Shown here piece after piece: positions 36,538-45,855 of a stretch of DNA of 64,000 bases (the first letter of the stretch is position 1; the number at the start of each line of letters is the position of its first letter). Under the pieces are notes generated by a model that saw only the letters and a list, made by a program, of their open reading frames with translations, did no database searches and had not been told where the DNA came from. This DNA is from Virgibacillus subterraneus (GTDB lineage: Bacteria; Bacillota; Bacilli; Bacillales; Amphibacillaceae). The position numbers and the translations under genes are program-made. The stretch spans positions 62,001-126,000 of the forward strand of contig NZ_FOEH01000002.1 in assembly GCF_900110695.1 (NCBI RefSeq). Direction: 5' to 3'.

Positions 36538-37230
36538 ATGAGGAAAAAAATTCTTATTGTCGATGACGAAGCATCAATCGTTACGCTTTTAAAATTTAAT
36601 GTGGAACAAGCAGGCTTTGAAGTAGATGAAGCATATGATGGACTGCAGGCTATTCAAAAAGCGAAGGAATCTAGTTATGACCTCATTCTGCTGGACTTAA
36701 TGCTTCCGGAAATGGACGGAATGGACGTCTGCAGACATTTACGTAATAATAAAATCGATACACCTATTCTAATGCTAACGGCAAAGGATGACGAATTTGA
36801 CAAGGTTTTAGGTTTGGAATTAGGTGCAGATGATTACCTTACAAAACCATTCAGTCCTAAAGAAGTTGTAGCTCGTATCAAGGCTATCTTGAGACGATCA
36901 CAAAAATCCGAAGAAACTGATTTTACTTCAATACGAATTGGAGAATTATTTATATATCCTGATCGTTATGAGGCAGAAATGAATGATACCACGTTAACAT
37001 TTACCAGGAAAGAATTTGAACTTTTGTATTATCTTGCTGCACATAAAGATAAAGTTTTATCAAGAGATCAGCTGCTAAGTGCGGTGTGGAACTATGATTT
37101 TGTTGGAGATACGCGGATTGTCGATGTTCATGTAAGTCATTTACGTGAAAAGATTGAACCAGACACGAAAAAACCAGCATATATTAAAACAGTTCGGGGG
37201 CTGGGATACAAATTGGAGGAACCGAAGTAA
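36538..37230 (+). CDS. phoP: response regulator PhoP
   Basis: 230 residues, OmpR class. Receiver domain with acidic pair D9-D10, phospho-acceptor D53 (L-L-D-L-M-L-P), Thr and Lys switch residues (L-T-A-K, T-K-P-F). C-terminal winged helix with G-D-T-R-I-V-D-V-H-V-S-H-L-R. ATG 36538 (ATGGGG 7 bases upstream) is preferred to TTG 36535. Regulates the phosphate-starvation response. Its stop overlaps the phoR start. Confidence 0.95.
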   Translation: MRKKILIVDDEASIVTLLKFNVEQAGFEVDEAYDGLQAIQKAKESSYDLILLDLMLPEMDGMDVCRHLRNNKIDTPILMLTAKDDEFDKVLGLELGADDYLTKPFSPKEVVARIKAILRRSQKSEETDFTSIRIGELFIYPDRYEAEMNDTTLTFTRKEFELLYYLAAHKDKVLSRDQLLSAVWNYDFVGDTRIVDVHVSHLREKIEPDTKKPAYIKTVRGLGYKLEEPK

Positions 37231-38594
37231 TGAAAGTTATATTTTCAAGACCTTTATTTGCATACATTATGGGGCTTTTAATACTTGTTTTTGTTTCGGG
37301 AGCTGTTTTAAGTCAACTTACAAATGAATATATTATTCTTGGTTCTATCTTAACAGTGGAATATATTATCCTATTGTTGATTATGCTTCATGTTTACGAC
37401 AAATATATGAAACCAATAAAAAAGGCATCCAATACAATTGATGAACTCGTAAAAGGGAATTATCTTGCACGTATTCACCATACTTCAAGTGGAAGTGTAG
37501 CAGAACTCAGTAATAAGATTAATATATTAGCAAGAAACCTGAGTGAATTTGCCATTCAGGAGCAAATGCAGGAAAAACAATTATCCACTGTAATTGATAA
37601 TACACAAAGTGGACTAGTATTACTTGATGAAAAAGGGTATATACACTTAGTTAATAGGAAATTCCTATCGATGTTCGGCGGAGTTCCCCATGATTATAAT
37701 GGATTCCTGTATTATGAAGTGCTGGATAACGAAAAAATCCATCAAACCGTACAGCAAACTTTTTTGTATGAAAAAAACGTAAAGGAATCGTTTACGCAAG
37801 TAATTGAAGTAGATAAAAAATACATAGAAATTGTAGGTGCCCCGATATTTAATGAACGTAACATGTTAAAAGGTGCTGTTCTAGTGTTATATGATATAAC
37901 ACATTTGAAAAAGCTTGAATTGATGCGAAAAGATTTTGTTGCAAATGTATCACATGAACTTAAAACACCAATTACCTCAATTAAGGGGTTTGCTGAAACA
38001 TTACTGGATGGTGCGATGAATGATAGTGAAACTCTAAAAAATTTCTTAATTATCATTAACGATGAAAGTACCAGATTGCAGGGTTTAATAGAAGACTTAT
38101 TAACTTTATCACGGCTGGAAAAAGATGAATTTAAGTTAGTTAGAAGAACACTCAATATGAATGATTTAGTTGATGAAGTATTACCTATTATAAAACAATC
38201 TGCTGAACAAAAGGGTATTTCGTTAACGGCCGAAGTAGGCGATAGTATCTCACTACAGGCTGATAAAGAAAGGATTAAGCAGATAGTAATCAACCTGCTT
38301 ACAAATGCTATAAGTTACACGTCAGAAGAGGGCGAAGTAAAGCTAACGGTTACAGATACGGAAGATGAAGTCCATATTCAGGTATCAGATACAGGTATTG
38401 GAATCAATCAGGAAGCTATTCCAAGGATATTTGAGCGCTTTTATCGTGTTGACAAAGCACGAAGCAGAAATACTGGTGGAACTGGATTAGGGCTTGCGAT
38501 CGTTAAGCATATTGTAGAAGTGCATGAGGGGAAAATTTCGGTAGATAGTGAACCGAACAATGGTTCAACGTTTCATGTATATTTGCCAAAGTAA
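37230..38594 (+). CDS. phoR: sensor histidine kinase PhoR, short form without extracellular domain
   Basis: 454 residues against about 579 in B. subtilis PhoR. Two membrane helices (about 9-29 and 34-55) are joined by only about five residues, so there is no external sensor domain. Then follow a HAMP-like stretch (56-108), a cytosolic PAS domain (112-225), the H-box F-V-A-N-V-S-H-E-L-K-T-P (His near 243), and ATP-binding boxes N-L-L-T-N-A, D-T-G-I-G-I and G-T-G-L-G-L. It overlaps phoP by one base. Sensing must be through the membrane or the internal PAS domain. Confidence 0.95.
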   Translation: MKVIFSRPLFAYIMGLLILVFVSGAVLSQLTNEYIILGSILTVEYIILLLIMLHVYDKYMKPIKKASNTIDELVKGNYLARIHHTSSGSVAELSNKINILARNLSEFAIQEQMQEKQLSTVIDNTQSGLVLLDEKGYIHLVNRKFLSMFGGVPHDYNGFLYYEVLDNEKIHQTVQQTFLYEKNVKESFTQVIEVDKKYIEIVGAPIFNERNMLKGAVLVLYDITHLKKLELMRKDFVANVSHELKTPITSIKGFAETLLDGAMNDSETLKNFLIIINDESTRLQGLIEDLLTLSRLEKDEFKLVRRTLNMNDLVDEVLPIIKQSAEQKGISLTAEVGDSISLQADKERIKQIVINLLTNAISYTSEEGEVKLTVTDTEDEVHIQVSDTGIGINQEAIPRIFERFYRVDKARSRNTGGTGLGLAIVKHIVEVHEGKISVDSEPNNGSTFHVYLPK

Positions 38595-38692
38595 CAGCAG
38601 TTTGAGCCTTCCTGTAAAAGTTATTTAAAGAACAATCGTGTCCCTTTTTGTTATACTATTATCATAAAGTGATTCGTGAAGGAGAATGATAA

Positions 38693-38818
38693 TTGGACAT
38701 AAGTAATATTGGCGTAATCATTATAATAGTTATTGCATACTTGCCTGTTATATATAATATGCAGAAGCGAATTCGGAAATTGGAAGATGAATTGAATGAA
38801 ATGAGAAAACGGATGTAA
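38693..38818 (+). CDS. 41-residue single-helix membrane peptide
   Basis: Starts at TTG 38693 with GAAGGAG 8 bases upstream. The product begins M-D-I-S-N-I-G, has an Ile-rich membrane helix (about 6-21), then a charged heptad-like tail (R-I-R-K-L-E-D-E-L-N-E-M-R-K-R-M). The strong ribosome site, compact topology and placement between phoR and polA argue that it is real. I do not recognise a family. It resembles small regulators that attach to membrane enzymes or kinases; that is inference. Confidence 0.6.
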   Translation: MDISNIGVIIIIVIAYLPVIYNMQKRIRKLEDELNEMRKRM

Positions 38819-38887
38819 ATTTTTCATTTAAGCTTGTACCATGATAAAATGTGTTTAGTGATTTCACGGTATGATTGGAGGATTACT

Positions 38888-41530
38888 ATGTCAAATAAAC
38901 TAGTCTTAATTGATGGAAATAGCATTATATATCGTGCCTTTTTTGCATTACCATTATTAAATAATGATAAAGGTGTCTATACAAATGCTGTTTATGGATT
39001 TACAACAATGTTGCTAAAAATTCTTGAGGATGAGAAGCCAACACATATGTTAGTTGCGTTTGATGCAGGAAAGACAACGTTTCGTCATGAAACATATAAA
39101 GAATATAAAGGTGGCCGGCAAAAGACTCCACCTGAGTTATCAGAACAGTTTCCTGTATTAAAAGAAGTGTTGGATGCTTTTCAGATTCCACATTATCAGT
39201 TGGACCAATATGAAGCGGACGACATTATCGGAACACTTTCAAAACAGGGTAAGAACAATAATTGGGATGTAACGGTTATTTCCGGTGATAAGGATTTGTT
39301 ACAGCTAGTATCAGATGAAGTTACTGTTAACCTTACGAAAAAGGGGCTAAGTGACGTTGAATCTTATACACCATCGTTCATGAAAGAAAAGATGGAAATA
39401 GACCCAGATCAAATTATAGATCTTAAAGCATTAATGGGTGATAGTTCAGATAATATTCCAGGTGTTCCGGGTGTTGGTCAAAAGACAGCGACAAAATTAA
39501 TAAAGCAATACCACACACTTGAAAATGTTTACGAACACGTGGATGAAGTAAGTGGAAAGAAGTTAAAAGAAAAACTAGTCGACCATAAATCTGAAGCATT
39601 TATGAGTAAACAGCTCGTTACAATCAATTGTGATTCTCCGATAAAAGTTTCAACGGATGATCTTACATACGAGGGGTATCAGCAATCAGATGTAAGTGCC
39701 ATTTTTAAAGATTTGGGATTCCTTTCTTTGTTAACTAGACTTACTGGTGATCCTACCGAAGAAAATGATATTACCCAAGGTCTTAGTGAAATTAACTATA
39801 CCATCCTTAACGAGGTAACTGAAGAAATTTTTACTGAGAAAAATGCAGCATTGGTAGTGGAAATGCTTAAGGAGAACTATCACCAAGCTCCAATTGAAGG
39901 ATTTGGTCTAGTTGATGGTTCAAATGCCTATTTTATACCAACAACTGTAGCGTTAAACTCAAATGCGTTTAAAAAATGGGCGGAGGATATAACAAAATCC
40001 AAAATAGTCTTTGATGCTAAGAAAACTTTGGTTGCTTTACTGAACGAAGGTGTACATATTCAGGGGATTTCCTTTGATATGCTTTTGACATCATACTTAC
40101 TCAATCCATCTGAAAATAACCATGATATCCCTGCTATTGGACATCGGACTGGTGAAACGGATGTCTCATTTGATGAAGAAGTATACGGAAAAGGTGCAAA
40201 AATGAAAGTGCCGGAACAGGATGTATTGGCAGAACATGTTGTCCGCAAAACAAATTTACTATTTAATGTAAAAGATAAAATGGAAGAACAATTGAAAGCG
40301 AACGAGCAATTTGAACTACTTAAAGAATTAGAAATGCCGCTAGCACTAATTTTAGGTGAGATGGAGCATACTGGTGTTCAGGTTGATATAGAAAGACTTG
40401 AGGCAATGGGAGTTTCGCTTAAGGAGCGCTTGAAGAATATTGAGAAAGAAGTTTATGAACTTGCGGGCGAAGAATTTAATTTAAATTCTCCTAAACAATT
40501 AGGACCTATACTATTTGAAAAACTGGAACTCCCAGTAATCAAAAAGACTAAGACTGGTTACTCTACTGCTGCAGATGTCCTGGAGCAATTGGAATCGGAA
40601 CATGAAATTATCCCAAAGCTTCTTTTATATAGGCAGCTTGGTAAACTTCAATCAACCTATATTGAAGGGTTATTAAAAGTGGTGGATCGTAACAGTAATA
40701 AAATTCATACCCGGTTCAATCAAGCATTAACACAAACTGGAAGGTTGAGCTCAATTGATCCAAATCTGCAAAACATTCCGATCCGGTTGGAGGAAGGACG
40801 TAAAATTCGCCAGGCATTTATACCTGCAAAAGAGGACTGGATAATGTTTGCAGCTGACTACTCGCAAATTGAGCTACGTGTGCTTGCACATATTGCAAAA
40901 GATGAAAAGTTAGTTGCTGCATTTAAAAACGATATCGATATCCATACTCAAACTGCGATGGATGTTTTTCATGTGGAAAAGGATGACGTGACATCAAATA
41001 TGCGCAGACAAGCTAAAGCAGTTAACTTTGGTATTGTCTATGGGATAAGTGATTATGGACTTTCTCAGAGTTTGGGCATTACACGTAAGGAAGCGAAACA
41101 GTTTATTGAGCGCTATTTTGAAAGTTATCCAGGTGTAAGAAAGTATATGGATGAAATTGTTCAGGAAGCAAAGCATCAGGGTTATGTTACAACATTCATG
41201 ATGCGCAGAAGATATTTGCCAGAAATAACGAGCAGAAATTTTAATTTGCGATCTTTCGCTGAAAGGACGGCAATGAACACACCCATCCAGGGCAGTGCGG
41301 CGGATATTATTAAGAAAGCAATGATTGATTTACATCAAAAGCTAATGGACGAGAAATTGGAAGCACGTATAATATTACAAGTACATGATGAGTTAATTAT
41401 AGAAGCACCAAAGAGCGAAATTGAAAAACTAAAAGAAATAGTCCCAGCTATAATGGAGAATACTATAGAATTGTCTGTCCCGCTGAAGGTAGATTATGAA
41501 TATGGTGATAGCTGGTTTGATGCAAAATAA
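38888..41530 (+). CDS. polA: DNA polymerase I
   Basis: 880 residues from ATG 38888 (GGAGG 5-9 bases upstream; product M-S-N-K-L-V-L-I-D-G-N-S). The 5' nuclease domain (1-295) has E-A-D-D, S-G-D-K-D and G-D-S-S-D-N-I-P-G-V-P-G. The central 3'-5' exonuclease-like domain seems to lack its metal-binding acids (D-A-K where D-x-E is needed), as is usual in Bacillus. The polymerase core has D-Y-S-Q-I-E-L-R, R-R-x-A-K-x-V-N-F-G and V-H-D-E. Repairs gaps and removes RNA primers. mutM and coaE follow closely, likely as one operon. Confidence 0.97.
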   Translation: MSNKLVLIDGNSIIYRAFFALPLLNNDKGVYTNAVYGFTTMLLKILEDEKPTHMLVAFDAGKTTFRHETYKEYKGGRQKTPPELSEQFPVLKEVLDAFQIPHYQLDQYEADDIIGTLSKQGKNNNWDVTVISGDKDLLQLVSDEVTVNLTKKGLSDVESYTPSFMKEKMEIDPDQIIDLKALMGDSSDNIPGVPGVGQKTATKLIKQYHTLENVYEHVDEVSGKKLKEKLVDHKSEAFMSKQLVTINCDSPIKVSTDDLTYEGYQQSDVSAIFKDLGFLSLLTRLTGDPTEENDITQGLSEINYTILNEVTEEIFTEKNAALVVEMLKENYHQAPIEGFGLVDGSNAYFIPTTVALNSNAFKKWAEDITKSKIVFDAKKTLVALLNEGVHIQGISFDMLLTSYLLNPSENNHDIPAIGHRTGETDVSFDEEVYGKGAKMKVPEQDVLAEHVVRKTNLLFNVKDKMEEQLKANEQFELLKELEMPLALILGEMEHTGVQVDIERLEAMGVSLKERLKNIEKEVYELAGEEFNLNSPKQLGPILFEKLELPVIKKTKTGYSTAADVLEQLESEHEIIPKLLLYRQLGKLQSTYIEGLLKVVDRNSNKIHTRFNQALTQTGRLSSIDPNLQNIPIRLEEGRKIRQAFIPAKEDWIMFAADYSQIELRVLAHIAKDEKLVAAFKNDIDIHTQTAMDVFHVEKDDVTSNMRRQAKAVNFGIVYGISDYGLSQSLGITRKEAKQFIERYFESYPGVRKYMDEIVQEAKHQGYVTTFMMRRRYLPEITSRNFNLRSFAERTAMNTPIQGSAADIIKKAMIDLHQKLMDEKLEARIILQVHDELIIEAPKSEIEKLKEIVPAIMENTIELSVPLKVDYEYGDSWFDAK

Positions 41531-41544
41531 GGAGAATCAGGAAC

Positions 41545-42375
41545 ATGCCAGAATTACCAGAAGTCGAAACAATAAAAAAAACATTAAAACGATTTGTTAT
41601 CAATAAAACCATTGCAGATGTTTCTGTTCTATGGCCAAATATTATAAAAAGACCTGATGATGCAGAACAATTCAAGCATTTATTAACTGGACAAACAATC
41701 TATGATATAAAACGTAAAGGAAAATTTTTGTTATTTCAGCTTGATGAATCTGTGCTTATCTCTCATTTACGTATGGAAGGAAAGTACAGTGTCCACTCAT
41801 CTGAAGAACCAATGAAAAAGCATACACACGTTATTTTTAGCTTTACGGATGGGGAAGAGCTTCGTTACAATGATGTGCGTAAATTTGGAACTATGCATGT
41901 TTTTAATAAAGGTGACGAATTCAATCATAAACCACTGAATCAATTAGGACCTGACCCCTTTGATGAAGAATTTACACTTGATTATTTTTATAAAAAACTC
42001 AAAAAAACTGAACGCGTTATTAAAGCGGTATTATTGGACCAAAATATTGTTGCTGGCTTAGGGAATATTTATGTTGATGAAACACTGTTCAGAGCAAATA
42101 TTCACCCATTGAAAAAAGCAAGCAGGTTAACGAAAAGAGAAGTGAAAGTAATACAAGAACAAGCAATAATCACACTTAGTGATGCAGTTGGCCAAGGTGG
42201 AACAACAATTCGCTCCTATGTTAATGGACAAGGCCAAATGGGAATGTTTCAACAAGAACTATTTGTTTATGGACAAGAAAATCAACCATGTAAAAATTGC
42301 GGAAAGCCAATTGTAAAAATGAAAATCGGTGGACGTGGTACACACGTTTGTATATCCTGCCAAAAATTTAAGTGA
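41545..42375 (+). CDS. mutM: formamidopyrimidine-DNA glycosylase
   Basis: 276 residues. Starts M-P-E-L-P-E-V-E-T, with catalytic Pro and Glu right after the Met, then K-R-K-G-K-F (Lys near 57), a helix-two-turn-helix, and a C-terminal zinc finger C-x2-C-x16-C-x2-C. Removes 8-oxoguanine and related lesions, cutting the strand. 14 bases after polA, 9 before coaE. Confidence 0.97.
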   Translation: MPELPEVETIKKTLKRFVINKTIADVSVLWPNIIKRPDDAEQFKHLLTGQTIYDIKRKGKFLLFQLDESVLISHLRMEGKYSVHSSEEPMKKHTHVIFSFTDGEELRYNDVRKFGTMHVFNKGDEFNHKPLNQLGPDPFDEEFTLDYFYKKLKKTERVIKAVLLDQNIVAGLGNIYVDETLFRANIHPLKKASRLTKREVKVIQEQAIITLSDAVGQGGTTIRSYVNGQGQMGMFQQELFVYGQENQPCKNCGKPIVKMKIGGRGTHVCISCQKFK

Positions 42376-42384
42376 GGTATAGCA

Positions 42385-42999
42385 ATGGCACTAGTACTCG
42401 GTTTAACGGGAAGTATAGCAAGCGGGAAAAGCACCATATCATTAATGTTCGATGATTTTAATATTCCAGTAGTTGATGCGGATAAACTATCACGTGAAGT
42501 TGTAATGCCAGGGGAGAAGGCCTATGAGCAAATCGTAGAGACATTTGGCCAAGAAATATTGCGTGATGATAAGGCACTAGATAGAAAAAAATTAGGAAAT
42601 ATTATCTTTAATGATGAATCAAAACGTAAACAATTAAATGGTATTGTACATCCTGCAGTCAGAGAAAAGATGCTGGTAAGAAGAGATGGCTATGTAGAAT
42701 CTGGAGCGGAATGTGTTGTACTTGATATTCCATTGCTATTTGAAAGCAAATTAACTGATTTTGTCGACAAAACAGTTGTTGTATACGTGGATGAGGACGT
42801 TCAAGTGCAACGGCTAATGGAACGTGATGAATATTCAGAGGAAGAGGCATATCAACGAATTAATGCTCAGATCTCTGTTAAAGAGAAAGCAAACCTTGCC
42901 GATGCTGTTATTGACAACAATGGAACAAAGCAAGAGTCATATCGGCAGCTGGAAGACCTGCTAAAAAAATGGAATGTAAATGAAGCTAAAGAAGCCTAG
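42385..42999 (+). CDS. coaE: dephospho-CoA kinase
   Basis: 204 residues. P-loop G-L-T-G-S-I-A-S-G-K-S-T at the start, D-A-D-K near 32, the lid and C-terminal N-N-G-T. Last step of coenzyme A synthesis. In B. subtilis ytaF lies between mutM and coaE; here there is no such gene. A terminator begins inside its last codons. Confidence 0.96.
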   Translation: MALVLGLTGSIASGKSTISLMFDDFNIPVVDADKLSREVVMPGEKAYEQIVETFGQEILRDDKALDRKKLGNIIFNDESKRKQLNGIVHPAVREKMLVRRDGYVESGAECVVLDIPLLFESKLTDFVDKTVVVYVDEDVQVQRLMERDEYSEEEAYQRINAQISVKEKANLADAVIDNNGTKQESYRQLEDLLKKWNVNEAKEA

Positions 43000-43023
43000 G
43001 AATAATTTTTCCTAGGCTTTTAT
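42992..43023 (+). terminator. intrinsic terminator after coaE
   Basis: AAGCCTAGGAA ... TTCCTAGGCTT, an 11-bp stem overlapping the stop codon, then TTTA. Confidence 0.85.
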
Positions 43024-43110
43024 CAACTTTTGAGCACATTTTCATATAATTATGTTATACTATTTATGATAAAAAACTAAAAGAGTATAACATATATAGG
43101 AGGACTACAA

Positions 43111-44142
43111 ATGAGTAAAACCCGAATTGCAATTAACGGATTTGGACGAATTGGACGCATGGTCTTTCGTCAAGCTATTAAAGATAATCAGATAGAGGTT
43201 GTCGCAGTAAATGCAAGTTATCCTCCAGAAACACTTGCACATTTGATAAAGTATGATAGTGTTCATGGTATTTTTGACAGAGAAGTGAAAGCGCTTCATG
43301 GAAGTTTGGAAGTTGATGGGAAGAAAATTTCTTTAACAAGTGCACGTGAACCCGGGAAATTACCGTGGAAAGAATTTGATATCGATGTAGTTGTAGAAGC
43401 AACAGGAAAATTTAAAACAAAAGAAGATGCTGGTTTACATTTACAGGCAGGAGCCAAGAAGGTTGTCATAACGGCACCTGGAAAACATGTTGACAAAACA
43501 ATTGTAATGGGTGTGAATGAGACCACATATAATCCAGAACAGGATAACGTGATCTCCAATGCCTCATGCACGACTAATTGTCTTGCACCAGTAGTGAAGG
43601 TATTAGATGATAACTTTTCAATTATAAACGGCTTAATGACAACTGTTCATGCGTTTACGAATGATCAACAGAATTTAGATAATCCGCACAAAGATTTACG
43701 ACGGGCTAGAGGTTGTACACAATCAATTATTCCTACCTCAACAGGAGCTGCTAAGGCTTTAGGCGAAGTAATACCTAACATGAATGGTAAGCTGCATGGT
43801 ATGGCCCTGCGAGTACCAACACCTAATGTTTCATTAATAGACTTGGTTATTGATGTAAAAGAGTCCGTATCAATTGAAGAGGTTAATAGCGTATTCAAAA
43901 AAGCTGCTGAGAATGAGCTTGCAGGAATTATAAAATATAGTGATGAACCACTTGTTTCAATTGATTACACGTCATCGGAGTATTCTGCAATTATAGATGG
44001 ACTATCAACGATGGTTATGGAAGATAACAAGATTAAGGTGTTGGCTTGGTATGATAATGAATGGGGTTACTCAGAACGAGTCATAGATCTCACCAAATAT
44101 GTTGGGAATAATATCAATAAACTAGAAATGAAAATTTCTTAA
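43111..44142 (+). CDS. gapB: glyceraldehyde-3-phosphate dehydrogenase, GapB type
   Basis: 343 residues. NAD(P)-binding G-F-G-R-I-G-R, catalytic Cys in S-N-A-S-C-T-T-N-C, and N-E-W-G-Y-S. After strand two it has V-N-A-S-Y rather than the V-N-D of NAD-specific GapA, which suggests NADP use and the gluconeogenic role of B. subtilis GapB. Its place between coaE and speD also matches gapB. The ribosome site is AGGAGG; an extended -10 TGTTATACT lies at 43053-43061. In B. subtilis the gene is repressed by CcpN on glucose. Confidence 0.95.
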   Translation: MSKTRIAINGFGRIGRMVFRQAIKDNQIEVVAVNASYPPETLAHLIKYDSVHGIFDREVKALHGSLEVDGKKISLTSAREPGKLPWKEFDIDVVVEATGKFKTKEDAGLHLQAGAKKVVITAPGKHVDKTIVMGVNETTYNPEQDNVISNASCTTNCLAPVVKVLDDNFSIINGLMTTVHAFTNDQQNLDNPHKDLRRARGCTQSIIPTSTGAAKALGEVIPNMNGKLHGMALRVPTPNVSLIDLVIDVKESVSIEEVNSVFKKAAENELAGIIKYSDEPLVSIDYTSSEYSAIIDGLSTMVMEDNKIKVLAWYDNEWGYSERVIDLTKYVGNNINKLEMKIS

Positions 44143-44146
44143 AATA

Positions 44147-44175
44147 TTGCAAGTACATTAAAATAAGTTTATAAT
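44147..44175 (+). promoter_or_regulatory. sigma-A promoter of speD
   Basis: TTGCAA (44147-44152), a 17-base spacer, TATAAT (44170-44175). It starts a leader of about 125 bases. Confidence 0.7.
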
Positions 44176-44184
44176 TTCTCATGA

Positions 44185-44272
44185 CTTCTATATTAAATGA
44201 TACCTGCTTAAAGGGTTAGAATCTTATTGGACTAACTTCCCTCAGTAGCGGAATTATAGCTGCAGATAGAAG
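44185..44272 (+). ncRNA. possible structured leader RNA of speD
   Basis: An outer stem CTTCTAT (44185-44191) / ATAGAAG (44266-44272) encloses two hairpins: GGGTTAG ... CTAAC-TT-CCC (44213-44241) and GTAGC ... GCTGC (44245-44263, one G-U). This is a three-stem junction layout just upstream of the ribosome site. It matches no riboswitch class I know. Confidence 0.4.
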
Positions 44273-44304
44273 ATACTCAACTTATATTAAGGTGGAATCT
44301 TTAA

Positions 44305-44685
44305 ATGGATACAATGGGAAGACATGTTATTGCTGAATTATGGGAGTGTAGTATAGATACTTTAAATAATATTAGTCAAATCAAGCAAATTTTTGTTGAT
44401 GCAGCTTTAGAGGCTGGAGCAGAAATACGCGAAGTAGCTTTCCATAAATTTTCACCACATGGGGTTAGTGGGGTAGTTATTATTGCAGAATCACATTTAA
44501 CAGTCCACAGCTTTCCTGAGCATGGCTATGCAAGTATTGATGTTTATACATGCAGTAATACAATTGATCCAAATGTAGCTGTTGAATATATTATAAAGGC
44601 ATTAGAGGCAAAAACATTTGAACAGGTTGAAGTTAAACGAGGTAAGGGACCTGTTAAGGTAAAACCATTTCAAAAAATGTTATAA
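44305..44685 (+). CDS. speD: S-adenosylmethionine decarboxylase proenzyme
   Basis: 126 residues, the short bacterial class. The self-cleavage site is [11 protein letters not shown], where Ser becomes the pyruvoyl group; catalytic Cys is in Y-T-C-S. It makes decarboxylated AdoMet for spermidine synthesis. The membrane aminopropyltransferase at 2479 is a likely user. A leader of about 125 bases with paired segments precedes it. Confidence 0.96.
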   Translation: MDTMGRHVIAELWECSIDTLNNISQIKQIFVDAALEAGAEIREVAFHKFSPHGVSGVVIIAESHLTVHSFPEHGYASIDVYTCSNTIDPNVAVEYIIKALEAKTFEQVEVKRGKGPVKVKPFQKML

Positions 44686-44697
44686 ATAGTATGGACA

Positions 44698-44735
44698 GAA
44701 GGGGTTGACCAGAATAATTGGTTAATCCTTTTTTC
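44698..44735 (+). terminator. terminator after speD
   Basis: AAGGGGTTGACC ... GGTTAATCCTT pairs with one bulge and one G-U, then T6. Confidence 0.65.
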
Positions 44736-44736
44736 G

Positions 44737-44823
44737 TGGTTAAGATACTATAAATACTTTCTTAATGCATAAGTGCAACTAAGGTTTTCACCATTAAGGC
44801 TAGACGATAAGCCAAGTTTTCTA
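44737..44823 (+). repeat. family-A repeat, copy A8
   Basis: GGTTAAGATACTATAAATACTTTCTTAATGCATAAG..., then CACCATTAAGGCTAGACGATAAGCCAAGTTTTCTA. Abuts the speD terminator, as A6 abuts that of mdh. Confidence 0.85.
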
Positions 44824-44921
44824 TAATTAGTCGATTTACAAAAAACATGTTAAAATAAATAGATATATAGTGTACGATAAGAAGTTATACATATGTATTA
44901 TTTTCAGATGGGGTGTACGAA

Positions 44922-45317
44922 ATGTCGTTCAGACAAAAAACTGCGAAATATTTTAGTAATCATGCTGAAACTAGTGAGAATCATATTGATCCGACGCTCC
45001 AAACACATTACTATAAAACAACAAGAGACAAAGGGTTAAGTTTGTTGGAAAATCATTTTAATAATAACGAAAGCTATCACATCAATGCTATTTCCAAAGG
45101 TCACGGTGAAATTAGTGCCACTATTATCAAAGGAAAAAAAGCCTTTGTTGTTGCAACTGTGATAATGGTTAGACCTTATCAGACAGCTATTGATTTCTCA
45201 GTTACAACAGAGTCAGTATTACCGTTTGATTTAGGTTATAGTACAAAAATTATCCAGCAACTATATCAACAGGTAAATAAAGAGCTACCTATAATTAATA
45301 ATACGAATAGGCGGTAG
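44922..45317 (+). CDS. hypothetical cytosolic protein next to nrdR
   Basis: 131 residues from ATG 44922 (GATGGGG 8 bases upstream). Soluble, no membrane segment; begins M-S-F-R-Q-K-T-A-K-Y-F-S-N-H-A-E-T and has a beta-rich middle (I-S-A-T-I-I-K-G-K-K-A-F-V-V-A-T-V). Bacillus genomes carry similar short cytosolic proteins before nrdR, by memory; the function is not known to me. It lies 24 bases before nrdR, probably in the same operon. Confidence 0.7.
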   Translation: MSFRQKTAKYFSNHAETSENHIDPTLQTHYYKTTRDKGLSLLENHFNNNESYHINAISKGHGEISATIIKGKKAFVVATVIMVRPYQTAIDFSVTTESVLPFDLGYSTKIIQQLYQQVNKELPIINNTNRR

Positions 45318-45341
45318 CAGAAATGAATGGGGTTGAACGAC

Positions 45342-45809
45342 ATGAGATGTTCAAATTGCCACTATAAAAGTACAAAAGTCTTGGATTCACGGCCAATTGA
45401 AGAGGCTCGTTCGATCCGCAGACGCAGAGAATGTGAAAAGTGCGGATTTCGTTTCACAACATTTGAACGGATTGAAGAGGTCCCGTTAATTGTTGTGAAG
45501 AAAGATGGTACAAGACAGGAATATAGCCGAGAAAAATTAATACGAGGATTAATAAAAGCATGTGAAAAACGTCCAGTTCCTCTTGAAAAAATTGAAGAAC
45601 TTGCCATCGATGTTGAAAAGGAATTGCGTAATACTGGTGTATCAGAAATTGATAGTAAAGAAATAGGTGAAATGGTTATGGATCGACTTTCAGAAGTTGA
45701 TGAAGTAGCTTATGTTCGATTTGCATCAGTTTATCGACAGTTTAAGGATTTAACTGTATTTTTGGATGAATTAAAAGACTTAATTAAAACAGATAAGAAT
45801 AATACTTGA
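45342..45809 (+). CDS. nrdR: ribonucleotide reductase repressor NrdR
   Basis: 155 residues from ATG 45342, which gives the standard start M-R-C-S-N-C. Zinc ribbon C-x2-C...C-x2-C (residues 3-34) is followed by [16 protein letters not shown] and an ATP-cone (about 45-135). Binds dATP/ATP and represses nrd genes. The ribosome site (GGGG, 9 bases) is modest. dnaB and dnaI follow, as in B. subtilis. Confidence 0.96.
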   Translation: MRCSNCHYKSTKVLDSRPIEEARSIRRRRECEKCGFRFTTFERIEEVPLIVVKKDGTRQEYSREKLIRGLIKACEKRPVPLEKIEELAIDVEKELRNTGVSEIDSKEIGEMVMDRLSEVDEVAYVRFASVYRQFKDLTVFLDELKDLIKTDKNNT

Positions 45810-45855
45810 AAAACCAATTCAGTATCATGTTTGGAACAAAGAAAGGGTTAGAGTA

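Noticed and set aside
38888-41530. PolA as a proofreading polymerase
   Set aside because: The exonuclease domain seems to lack its metal-binding acids, so only 5' nuclease and polymerase functions are claimed.
44176-44304. S-box (SAM-I) riboswitch before speD
   Set aside because: The conserved S-box loops and the terminator are missing; the stems seen do not fit.
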